Assembly (NCBI GenBank): GCA_036936605.1 | Contig: JAUPFV010000002.1 | Location: 123,426,376-123,490,375 of the forward strand | DNA from: Limnanthes douglasii subsp. nivea | Taxonomy: Eukaryota > Streptophyta > Magnoliopsida > Brassicales > Limnanthaceae | DNA length: 64,000 nt | Reading direction: 5' to 3' | Part shown: piece by piece, positions 55,655 to 64,000 of the stretch | Position numbering within the stretch: the stretch's first letter is position 1 | How the letters are laid out: each line of letters starts with the position of its first letter | The notes under the pieces: generated by a model | The model's input: only the letters and a program-made list of their open reading frames with translations | What the model was told of the DNA's origin: nothing | The model's database searches: none | Program-made: the position numbers and the translations under genes

Positions 55655-55748
55655 TCATATATATATAAAGGTCCCCAACTACATAACTCTCAACACATCC
55701 TCAATTTACTTAAATATAGTCTATCAAAAACTCATACTTTTGTCCGAT
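55655..55748 (+). promoter_or_regulatory. TATA box and leader of the small ORF
   Basis: ATATATAAAGG near 55,660 is a strong plant TATA box, with the ATG about 85 bp downstream after a CA-rich leader (CTCAACACATCCTCAATTTAC). Confidence 0.55.
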
Positions 55749-56147
55749 ATGGAATGGTCTCAAAGAGAAGACTTTCATCTCCTTCAAGCCGTCAAGCGTG
55801 TGAAGATAACGAGGTTGGATGGGACTACTGATGGTTTTATCAATGAAGTGTTATGTATAATGTATTACATGTACAAGTACATGTATGGGGATATAAGACG
55901 AAGACCGATTCTGTCTCCACGCACTCGTGAAGAAGTATCTACAAGGTACACTTATCTTAAAAGTGAACCAATGTATCGTGTGTCCGACTTCCCACTGGAA
56001 ATCCAAAATGAGGTGTATAACTCATTCATTTTGGATAGAAATGTTTTTTTGACAAAAGATATGCTACGTTATGTGGAGGAACAAATCGTTGTGAAAGAGG
56101 AAGCATGGAGGAGTTGCACTTTTGACGAATGGTATGAATTTGACTAA
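55749..56147 (+). CDS. Hypothetical 132-residue protein inside the Harbinger element
   Basis: An open frame from MEWSQREDFHLLQAVKRVKI to FDEWYEFD with a stop at 56,147. The start chosen is the first ATG after the TATA leader; an upstream in-frame extension to 55,605 overlaps the TATA box and is unlikely. The W-x(3)-ED-x(2)-LLQAV start is reminiscent of a SANT/Myb helix, and MYGDIRRRPILSPRTREEVS with YRVSDFPLEIQNEV follows. I do not recognise the family. A degenerate repeat of its second half is found at 56,335-56,505. It could be a captured host gene or the Myb-like ORF1 of the element; the frame is unusually intact for this neighbourhood. Confidence 0.55.
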   Translation: MEWSQREDFHLLQAVKRVKITRLDGTTDGFINEVLCIMYYMYKYMYGDIRRRPILSPRTREEVSTRYTYLKSEPMYRVSDFPLEIQNEVYNSFILDRNVFLTKDMLRYVEEQIVVKEEAWRSCTFDEWYEFD

Positions 56148-56334
56148 ACTTTCTGTTTTTATGTTCCTTTGATCATTTCATGTTATTGTATTTGTTTTAT
56201 GATTTTTTTAGTGCTTTAAGTTATTTTATTTGTTTTACATTCACGTTTAATGTTGTGATATATTAGTTTGGTGTTCTTTAGTTTGTGTTTAAATGTTTAC
56301 TTATGTATCTATCAGGTTACTATATATTTTCTGG

Positions 56335-56505
56335 ATTCCAAATATTCGGGTTTGTGACCTCCCGCACGATGTGAGGCAAGAGGTGCATAATGTACTTGGT
56401 ATGTGGACTAATGATTTAATCAAAGAACATATACTTTGCGATATTGAGTTGGACCTCGCTGGAAGTAAGGTGGAGCATCCACATTTCCTTGAATTTGGTA
56501 TGTAA
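56335..56505 (+). pseudogene. Second, diverged copy of the small ORF's C-terminal module
   Basis: IRVCDLPHDVRQEVHNVLGM and WTNDLIKEHILCDIELDLAG align with YRVSDFPLEIQNEVYNSFIL and DRNVFLTKDMLRYVEEQIVV of the preceding ORF. The two modules are about 350 bp apart, so this is either a second exon of one gene or a partial tandem duplicate. It ends at a stop at 56,505. Confidence 0.5.
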
Positions 56506-56639
56506 GGAGTCTACTCTTATGTGTTATTCGTTGTTTTATGTTCCTTTGACACTATTGGAGATTATATTTGTTTATGTTCAGTTTGTGACTTTATGTTCAG
56601 TTGTGTCCTCTAATCAATTGTATTTGTTTTATGTTCATG

Positions 56640-57106
56640 TTTAATGTTGTATAAGCCAACATACGTAAAGCAACAATTACTTTCTGATGTGGGGTAAACT
56701 TGTTGCGTCTAGTGGCATCCAGACCTCCTTGAAAGTATGAATTTGCTTGTTGAACATCTTCCATAATACTTAAAAATAATATACGATGCATACGATAACG
56801 CCTTCTAAAATAATCATCGGATAATGTTGGATTCTCAATAAAATAATTTGTTATTAGTTTTGCATGCCCACCTTCACGGTTACGACGTTTGTACTAATGA
56901 CCATTCACAGAGCCACGAGGTTTTGAAGCTTCACCACTAGAATTTCCTATACCAGTTTCCGTATACATATCTGTAAGATATGTCATACTCTGACTTCGAA
57001 CTAAGTTACTAACGTTATCAAAATTTTGAATATCACTCTGAGATTGTTTGGAATCTACTTCCCATTCTGAAAATATACGAGAAAAATCTGGTTTATTGAA
57101 ACTCAT
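56640..57106 (-). pseudogene. PIF/Harbinger transposase, N-terminal fragment
   Basis: From 57,106: MSFNKPDFSRIFSEWEVDSK, a linker, SGEASKPRGSVNGH and a stop, then YKRRNREGGHAKLITNYFIE, NPTLSDDYFRRRYRMHRILF, VQQANSYFQGGLDATRRNKF and TPHQKVIVALRMLAYTT. This is the stretch found at the start of plant HARBI1-like transposases (RRYRMRRHLFLRI, FQQRRDATG, LSPLQKCTAAIRMLAYG in relatives). The sequence then departs before the DDE nuclease domain, so the catalytic part is missing. The frame is broken once near 56,893. Confidence 0.85.
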
Positions 57107-57306
57107 TATGTTGGAAAAATATCAGAGAAGTGTTTTAAATTGGAAGAAGTTGTGAGAAGTGTTTCGAATTGGAAGAAGTTGTGTAAATATTTAGAACTGG
57201 AAAATGTTATGAGAAGTGATTTGAATTGAGAAAGGGTTGTGAGAAATGTTTCGAATTGGAAAAGTTGTGACAAGTGTTTTGAGTTAGAAGAAGTTAATGA
57301 TTTCAT
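57107..57306 (-). repeat. About 31-bp degenerate tandem repeat before the transposase start
   Basis: Six or so units of GAAGTGTTTCGAATTGGAAG type with AAGTTGTGA spacers directly 5' of the transposase ATG. Possible subterminal-like or leader repeats. Confidence 0.7.
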
Positions 57307-57314
57307 GTATTTAT

Positions 57315-58215
57315 AGAAATTTTGTGGGCGAGTTGAAGTTAGTGGGTGTATTTTTTATCTTGAAAATAATTGAGTAAGCTTTTTGTCAAATCAGAAATAA
57401 AGTTTGAAAAGATGAGTGGAAGTTAGTGGGTGTATTTTTTGTCTTGAAGATAATTCAGTAAGATTTTTGTCAAATCAGAAATAAAGTTTGGAAAGATGGG
57501 TGGAAGTTAGTGGGTATATTTTTTTGTCTTGAAGATAGTTGAGTAAGCTTTTTGTCAAATCAGAAATAAAGTTTAGAAATATGGGTTGAAGTTAGTGGGT
57601 GTATTTTTTATCTTGAAGATAATTGAGTAAGCTTTTTGTCAAATCAGAAATAAAGTTTGGAAAGATGGGTGGAAGTTAGTGGGTGTATTTTTTATCTTGA
57701 AGATAATTGAGTAAGCTTTTTGTCAAATCAGAAATAAAGTCTGGAAAAATTGGTGAAGTTAGTGGGTGTATTTTTTTTATCTTGAAGATAGTTAGAGTAA
57801 GCTTTTTGTCAAATCAGAAATAAAGTTTGGAAAAATGAGTGGAAGTTAGTGGGTGTCTTTATTATATTGAAGATAATTGAGTAAGTTTTTTGTCAAATCA
57901 GAAATAAATTTTGGATAGATGGGTGAAAGTTAGTGGGCGTATTTTTTTATCTTAAAGATAATTGAGTAAGCTTTTTGTCAAATCAGAAATAAAGTTTGGA
58001 AAGATGGGTGGAAGTTAGTGGGTGTATTTTTTGTCTTGAAGATAATTGAGTAAGTTTTTTGTCAAATCAGAAATAAAGTTTGGAAAGATGGGTGGAAGTT
58101 AGTGGGTGTCTTTGTTATATTGAAGATAATTGAGTAAGCTTTTTGTCAAATCAGAAATAAAGTTTGGATAGATGGGTGGAAGTTAGTGGATGTCTTTTTT
58201 ATCTTGAATGGTATA
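57315..58215. repeat. 84-bp minisatellite, about ten copies
   Basis: Each unit carries GTCAAATCAGAAATAAAGTT (ten occurrences from about 57,385 to 58,146), GGAAAGATGGGTGGAAGTTA and TTATCTTGAAGATAATTGAG. The spacing is 80-86 bp. Copies differ at scattered positions, so the array is not brand new. Confidence 0.92.
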
Positions 58216-58262
58216 AATATACAAGGTTGGAACTAAACTAATTTATAACATTTCAGAAACAT

Positions 58263-59379
58263 TTATCTCAAAGGAAAATAATAGTCTCTCTCTAAAAAAC
58301 CTCTCTCTTCTACTCCTGGCTCGACAGTAGGCACTGACTCCTGAACTGAAGAACCAGAGACTATAAGGGAGATAGTGGATTGAAATAGTTTTTTGGGATT
58401 AGTACCTTTAGAAGAGGACGAGCCTCGATCTGACTCTGTAGCAGAGGAGATTGGTCTGTCGACAGGCGAGGTAGGTAACCCTGCTGTGATTTGTCTTTCC
58501 TTCTCAACTTTTTGTGCCTTCTTTAACTCAGAAAGGTTGAGCCACCCGCCTTTGATCAATGCAGTCCTTGCTGTAAACATAAACTACCGAGAAAATCTTT
58601 GCTTTAGAGAGAGAAAGCTCTGAGTAAATATGCAGAGTAAATATGAAAGAAATAGTAAAACAGTAGAAAGTAAGTCTGAATTTATAGTAAATCTGAAAAA
58701 GCAGTTGATTCCTAAGAGAATTCGAAAAGTTTGGCAATGATTAAAAGACGGCGCTGATGTCACCATGTGTAATTAAAGAGGTTGCTTTTCGAAGAAGGTG
58801 GGTGCGAAATTCAAGGTGAAAAAACGGCTGGAGTAACCAATCAGAGTGTGACACGTGTCCCACGAACCCTGGCAAAAACCGTTTTGAATTCGTGAAGCTT
58901 TATCTGTCCGGGTAAACCCATAGACCTGTCCGGATTGAAAAATACTTCTAATGTCGGACTGTTTTTCAGGTCTCTGACAAGAATACTTGCTCAAACACCT
59001 AAAAAAGGGGCTCCTGATGAGTCCAAATTCAGCATGCTCCCCGGACACGGACAGATCGGTCCAAGGCCTCCGGACCGAACAGATCGGACAGATCACATGG
59101 ACCGGACAGATCACTTTGAACACTATGATCATAGGACTGTTCGAACTATGACAAAAGTCCTAAAAAACCTAAACACTTCTTGACTAAGCTACTTGCTCTC
59201 CTGCTTAGAGCTCATGGGTCTTTGAACATGACCCGGGTCCATTAAACATGACCCGAAAGCCCATAAGGGCCCAAACATCACACTATAAATACCCAACCAC
59301 CTGCATTAACTATGGGTAATGAAAATTAACTGCTACCAAGCTGCTTAATTATCTCTCTACTCTCTAAACACTTAAAACA
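58263..59379 (+). mobile_element. Tat-type gypsy fragment C: start of antisense ORF plus 3' LTR
   Basis: Minus-strand frame 58,580-58,263 reads MFTARTALIKGGWLNLSELK and IVSGSSVQESVPTVEPGVEE, the same start as the antisense ORF of element A, cut off after about 90 residues. The related 3' LTR follows to CACTTAAAACA at 59,379, with blocks shared with LTR A (GACACGTGTCCCACGA near 58,851, GACCCGGGTC near 59,230). No pol, 5' LTR or target duplication was seen. The piece lies wholly inside the Harbinger element, between its transposase and ORF1 fragments. Confidence 0.82.
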
Positions 59380-59530
59380 CCCACACACCACCACTTAAAC
59401 ACTCACACACCACCATAAAACACCAACTGAAATTACCAGCCTACCCTCAGGCGATTATTATCCACACCAGTTTCAATCGACAACATCAAATTATCATACT
59501 TCTCAGACCAACCAGTCTCGTCCTATTGAT

Positions 59531-59988
59531 ATGGATTCCGAAGAACAGTTTACGGAATCACAACCTTCTTGTGATCTTGGAGTTGATACCGATCCACTCA
59601 CTACTAATATTAATAGGCCCATGGGTAGAAGTCATGCTCGTCGGAACAAAAATAAACATAAGATAAGTGATGGCGATGCATCTCCGGAAAGGACTGAAGG
59701 CTTGGATAAGATTCTAGCAATGCAAGCTGAAGCTAACGCACTCTTGAAATAGACGAATGATCTTAATCGGACTAAGATAGGATATATGAAAGATAGTTAT
59801 GATTGTAACATCATGAATGTCGATACCACCAAGATGACTCCGGACTCGAAAAGATTTTGGACCACAAAAAAGAAAACTATACGTGAACGCAACGAGCGCG
59901 CTACATAGGGACATTCATTTAACGACGAAACAGATTATGGAAATGGTGGAACAAGTGGAAGTTCCGGATTCAATAATTTCTCTATGTA
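59531..59988 (+). pseudogene. PIF/Harbinger ORF1 (Myb/NAM-associated type), C-terminal part
   Basis: MDSEEQFTESQPSCDLGVDT, RPMGRSHARRNKNKHKISDG, GLDKILAMQAEANALLK and a stop at 59,752, then DTTKMTPDSKRFWTTKKKTI and RERNERAT, ending FNNFSM. RPxG followed by a basic patch, a coiled segment and the D-T-T-x-M-(S/T)-P motif is the C-terminus of the plant PIF ORF1 protein, the DNA-binding partner of the transposase. The Myb-like N-terminal domain is not seen here. Confidence 0.65.
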
Positions 59989-59999
59989 ACTTTTCGTAA

Positions 60000-60573
60000 T
60001 TGTTCTTTTTTATTTGTGTTTTCTTGTATTTTTATTTGTTTTGAATGTTTGTTTTTAAATTTAGTTTGTTATTTTTTCAAAAATTTATTTTCGAAAAAAT
60101 TAATACCTATGTATTTGCTTTCCACAATTTATGAATTAAGTTTTTATTATAATTTATAAAACCTATTTACAAAGTTAAATTTAATTTAATTATTCATTAT
60201 CATTTTAAAATTTTATATTATAACCTAAGTTTATTTTATTATAATTAAATTTATAAATTATAATTAAATTTATAAATTATAATTCAGTTTTTAAAATTAA
60301 TTTTGAATTATAGCTTAAATATTTTACTAGAATAAATTTAAATTAAATTTTAATATCTTACAAATTTGATAAATTTGATTATTTGACATTTAGGTAAAAT
60401 TTATCCCTTCCTCTGATTTTCTCTCACAAGCTTTTCTACTCATTTTCTCTCTTTTTGAGTCTAAGACCGACCGCGCTCTCCAGAACCTGAAACCGAAACC
60501 AAACAGTAAATCGGTCTCTTAGTTTGGAAACTGACACCAACATTTAGAGACCATATTTGACCGTCGGTCTCGA
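60000..60573. other. Harbinger right arm, noncoding
   Basis: AT-rich to about 60,400, then a GC-richer subterminal region with repeated GGTCTC/GAGACC words (60,510-60,580). It mirrors the left subterminal GGTCTCC, GAGACCTGG and GAGACCTC words (54,820-54,860). Confidence 0.55.
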
Positions 60574-60737
60574 TCGAGACAGACGGTTAGAGGTGGTCTT
60601 ATTATATTTTATTATTAATAGAAAATAATCACAAAAGTACGTCATCGTATTTTAATCGAGACCGACGGTTAGAGGTGGTCTTATTATATTTTATTATTAA
60701 TAGAAAATAATCACAAAAGTACGTCATCGTATTTTAA
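60574..60737. repeat. 82-bp tandem duplication spanning the Harbinger right end
   Basis: 60,574-60,655 and 60,656-60,737 are almost identical and each contains the terminal GGTTAGAGGTGGTC, the TTA duplication and 50 bp of flank. The second copy's end (60,680) pairs slightly better with the left terminus (GACCGACGG against GACAGACGG), so the duplication followed insertion. Confidence 0.9.
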
Positions 60738-61019
60738 TATTAATAATCTTTTGTAATTTAATATTAGTAATCAGTTTATTAAACGGTAGTTATCCGTACA
60801 TAAGAAATGACAAGACAAGTTAATTTTATAAGAGATAATAATAAATTAGTTACTAAATGAATGTTTTGACTAACTGATGAAATAATAGTTATATTTTAAC
60901 ATTGATTTTGGATAGTCATAGAGAAACCAACAGCAAATAGCCAAAATTCCATGGAAGCTACTAAGAAAAGATAGCATCGTAAAATGAAATTAATCAATCA
61001 CTTTGATTTAAACAAAATA
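60602..61019. repeat. Segmental-duplication flank, unit 2 right part
   Basis: Continues the flank interrupted by the Harbinger element. It matches 62,962-63,300 closely (GACAAGACAAGTTAATTTTA, ACTAACTGATGAAATAATAG, GGATAGTCATAGAGAAACC). Confidence 0.85.
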
Positions 61020-61440
61020 TAATTATAATTGCACCAGCTGCCCGTCTACCCTGAACTAAGCCACCACCCTTATAGGATTCTGGGAAATGTGACTTCAAAA
61101 TAGAGAGATGTTAACCTTAAGGTGTCTATCTGAAAACATTGTTCGAGCATTATAAGACGAGCAGTTGGGAGTTAGTTCTGTCATGTTTTCATAAAAGAGA
61201 TACGGTGGCTTAGCTGCCAAAGGAACAATAACCCTACGCACTGAATATAAGATCATATGTATCAGGTTCAGGCTTTCTTCCGTAAACGACGGATCAAGGG
61301 GGGAGTCTGAACACTATTGTGGTTACTTTTGCATTTTCCACTGTTGTTTTCTACAGGTTTTATGTCTATTGATTGAGATGTACTAATTAGATATTTAGTA
61401 TAATTGGATTGACTAGTCAACCAATTTAATAATGATATAT
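61020..61440 (-). pseudogene. 3' end of an unknown gene (copy 3)
   Basis: The minus-strand terminal exon reads TSQSIDIKPVENNSGKCKSN, then HNSVQTPPLIRRLRKKA and a stop at 61,271. The 3' UTR extends to about 61,020 and is close to copy 4 (63,300-63,600). Upstream of the exon in gene orientation the intron is missing and a LINE copy begins. The C-terminal consensus of the copies, PLTRRLGKKA, is short and basic. Confidence 0.6.
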
Positions 61441-62704
61441 TATTGAACAAGTATGCATGCAAAGTATATCCAAGTGTATCCAAGTGTGAATTTCCACTTT
61501 GAATAAGCATGCAAAGTATATCCAAGTGTTCCATAAATAACTACAGGAAATGAAAAGATGGTTAGTATCATCTTAAGCTTGACAAAATTGACATTTAGAT
61601 AATATAATGAATTTTCTCTTGTTTAATATGGAGTCAATATGAATGAAGTTAAAATTTCTAGAAGAGAAAATATCATTTTCTGGGAGTGATTGTGTTTCAT
61701 AGTTTGCTGACCAAGTTAGATTGATTGTAGTGCTTCCTAATGAAGTTCAAAGTTTTCTTGGTATTGAAATTAGTATATTTAGAGAGCTTTTACACCATGC
61801 TATCCTCATTGTTGTTGTTGTTGATTATAATTACATTAATAAGGTTGAATCTAGAAATAGAAATCAAACCATTAGATATGTTAAGGTTCTAGTGATTACT
61901 CAACCAAAAATAGATAACCTTTGTAGACTGAAACCAACTATTGTCTTGCTTATCATCCAAAATGATAAAAAGAGGATGGTTATGCCAATTCTCAAGCCAA
62001 AATTCTATGTTAACTTTTCCTAGATTCCACATTATATTAGGTTCAACAATGGCTTTAATATGAGCAAACCTCTTCCAAGTTTGAAAACCAGATTTGATAT
62101 AGCTAGCTTTGAGAGGGTGAGAGTTTATACAGTAGATGTTGTGCATTAGGTTGGCCCAATAACTCTTGTTTTCCCTGAATATGAACCAAATCCTATAAGA
62201 GATGGTGTCCTCGATATCAGAGAGTTTACCTTCGGCAAAAGGCTTGCACAAAGCAGACCATTTAGACCAGTGGATGCTATGCTCATTAGTTTTTGGAACC
62301 CACATAAATTTATTGAAATATTATTCAATTCTATTGATGATGCCCTTGGGGATAGAACATCTCTGCATCTAATATAAAGGGATAGACATTGGAACTGAAT
62401 TGATAAGAATTAAGCTGTCTCCATAGGATAAGTTTTTGTTCTCTCAATCATGAATCTTGCTGAGGATCTTGTTGAGAAGAGGAATATAGTTACTAGACTT
62501 GTTTTTAGTGTTCAATGTGATGCGTAGGTAATCAGTAAGGAAAGAACTATAATTAAAACTAGTTTAATCAACGAGGTTAGAGAGCTTGGTTTGGTAAAAT
62601 CCGTTGGAGATAATGAATATTGTATTGTCTTTATTGATCAATTAGCCAAAAACTTCCCGATAGTTTTGAAGGAACGTACTTAGCTTATCAATTGTAGAAT
62701 CAAA
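61441..62704 (-). pseudogene. LINE 3' half, copy 2
   Basis: Close duplicate of 53,330-54,545. MWVPKTNEHSIHWSKWSALC at 62,305 begins the same 138-residue open frame, and the RT thumb and zf-RVT parts are the same. The RNase H-like domain is missing: the copy stops at 61,441-61,490 with a small local repeat (GCAAAGTATATCCAAGTGT three times). Confidence 0.85.
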
Positions 62705-63300
62705 ATAGTTAAATTAATCATTAATTTTAATTTTAAACCCGATTATTATGGAGTATTTATCCATAAATAAAATAAAATAAAATGTAAATATGGTTAAGCC
62801 TTATATAAAATAAAAATTACTCAATTTATGGAATTGCGTATTCCATTTATTTTCATGAAACGACCACTCTTTTAAAATAAAATAGTTATTATTTATTTCT
62901 TTTGAACGACAACTCTTTTAAAATAAACTAGTTACTTTTAGTTGTAAATATGATTACATTATTATATTTTATTATTAATAGAAACTAATCACAAAAGTAC
63001 GTCATGGTAATTTTAATATTAATAATCTTTTATAATTTAATATTAGTAATCAGTTTATAATTAAACGGTAGGTATCCGTACATAAGAAAAGACAAGACAA
63101 GTTAATTTTATGAGAGATAATAATAAATTAGTTACTAAATAAATGTTTTGACTAACTGATGAAATAATAGTTATATTTTAACATTGATTTTGGATAGTCA
63201 TAGAGAAACCAACAGCAAATAGCCAAAATTCCCTCAAAGCTACTAAGAAAAGATAGCATCGTAAAATGAAATTAATCAATCACTTTGATTCAAACAAAAT
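62705..63300. repeat. Segmental-duplication flank, unit 3, with the empty Harbinger site
   Basis: TATGATTACA-TTA-TTATATTTTATTATT at 62,949-62,975 is the uninterrupted form of the Harbinger insertion site. Confidence 0.9.
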
Positions 63301-64000
63301 ATAATTATAATTGCACCAGCTGCCCGTCTACCCTGAACTAAGCCATCACCCTTATATGATTCTGGGAAATGTGACTTCAAAATAGAGAGATGCTAACCTA
63401 AGGTATCTATCTGAAAACATTGTTCGAGCATTATAAGACGAGCAGTTGGGGGTTAGTTCTGTCATGTTTCCGTAAAAGTGATACGGTGGCTTAGCTGCCA
63501 AAGGAACAAGAATCCTACGATTGAATACAAGATCATCTGTATCAGGTTCAGGCTTTCTTCCCTAAACGACGGGTCAAGGGAGCAGCCTGAGTTGTCAATT
63601 TACTCGTGCGGTTGCTTTTGTTTTTTCCCTTATTGTCTTCTACAGATTCTGTGTCCCTCGACTGAGATGTACTGCCAGGACCATCGTACTATTACTCTTT
63701 TGTCGTGGAACACTAGAAAAAGTTACGTACGCGCAGACAAAACTTTAGACTTTCTGTAAACTGATGAAAATATATTTGCAGGAACAAAACAGATACTTTA
63801 GATAGTTAGAAGCATCGAGTCTAGCAGTTCAGTTTAGGAAGACATTCACCAAGGCATGCGAATGTAAAAGGGTCAGTTTCAATAATGCATACAATGATAC
63901 AAGTACAAAATCTTAGTACATAAAAAAACCTAAGTGCTGTTTAAGGTTTTATAGTATGACCAAAACAAAGCCTAAGCTGTTGTTTTGGTACTCCTTTGTG
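63301..64000 (-). pseudogene. 3' end of an unknown gene (copy 4, most intact), running off the window
   Basis: The terminal exon near 63,695-63,555 reads YDGPGSTSQSRDTESVEDNK, then GKNKSNRTSKLTTQ, AAPLTRRLGKKA and a stop. The exon is preceded (higher coordinates) by a probable intron to the window edge (TGCAAATATATTTTCATCAG and so on). This is the best-preserved of four exon copies, so it may be the true gene end or the copy closest to it. The family is not recognised. Whether it is functional depends on sequence beyond 64,000. Confidence 0.5.

Larger units (their letters stand above)
54802..60598. mobile_element. PIF/Harbinger DNA transposon with TTA target duplication
   Basis: The left terminus GGCCATCTCTAATCGTAGG at 54,802 pairs with the inverted right terminus GACCACCTCTAACCGTC ending at 60,598. 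It is flanked by TTA at 54,799-54,801 and 60,599-60,601, the 3-bp duplication typical of this superfamily. The duplicate segment at 62,943-62,990 preserves the unoccupied site with a single TTA, which confirms the insertion and its boundaries. The 5.8-kb interior holds a transposase N-terminal fragment, an ORF1 C-terminal fragment, an unknown small gene, a minisatellite and a gypsy LTR piece. Confidence 0.92.

Noticed and set aside
1..64000. tRNA, rRNA or organelle DNA insertion
   Set aside because: No cloverleaf, rRNA core or plastid/mitochondrial gene sequence was recognised on reading both strands; a tRNAscan or BLAST run could still find a short one.

Overview
This is plant nuclear DNA, probably from a eudicot. 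It is AT-rich and has plant-type introns. It carries plant-specific transposon families (VANDAL/Kaonashi-like MULEs with a ULP-type protease, Ty3/gypsy elements of Tat/Retand type with an antisense extra ORF, Ty1/copia, PIF/Harbinger, a LINE) and pieces of plant genes (AdoMet decarboxylase, an ALC/SPT-type bHLH). The species cannot be named from the sequence. Nearly all of it is nested and decayed mobile DNA. The one ordinary host gene I can support is a four-exon LYR-motif protein at 28.5-29.9 kb. A second small ORF with its own TATA box (55.75 kb) sits inside a Harbinger element and is not recognised.

Layout: 1-925, Ty3/gypsy RT/RNase H fragment joined to the truncated left side of MULE-1 (to 11,705). 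11,711-20,075, Tat-type gypsy element A on the minus strand, with an antisense ORF on the plus strand. 20,076-26,012, element B, a diverged relative on the plus strand with its antisense ORF on the minus strand. A and B are fused head to head with LTRs outermost. 26.8-27.5 kb, copia RNase H remnant. 28.2-29.9 kb, LYR gene. 30.35-31.0 kb, a decayed copy of the 3' end of an unknown gene. 31,995-37,260, a Pack-MULE carrying host gene pieces. 37,354-48,723, MULE-2, complete, with an 8/9 matching target duplication. 49.8-54.8 and 60.6-64.0 kb, tandem segmental copies made of AT-rich flank, the same gene 3' end and a LINE fragment. 54,802-60,598, a PIF/Harbinger element inserted into one of these copies; a neighbouring copy preserves the empty site.

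The two MULEs have the same plan: a long multi-exon gene on the plus strand ending in a C48 (Ulp1-like) peptidase, a small acidic ORF on the plus strand, and a convergent mudrA-type transposase on the minus strand. The introns and intergenic gaps that I read in both are packed with a short imperfect palindrome: 10-bp half-sites ACAATTCGCA and TGCGAATTGT separated by a near-constant 8 nt. Arm changes are often compensated. Dispersed noncoding motifs combined with a three-gene TIR-poor MULE resemble the VANDAL system of Arabidopsis, in which a VANC anti-silencing protein binds short motifs in the noncoding DNA of its own element. I regard this as the best candidate for a new system here: a self-marking element using a dyad-symmetric motif. 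MULE-2 seems to have drifted towards other half-site classes.

Most coding regions carry stops and frameshifts, so I call them pseudogenes. No rRNA, tRNA or CRISPR array was seen.
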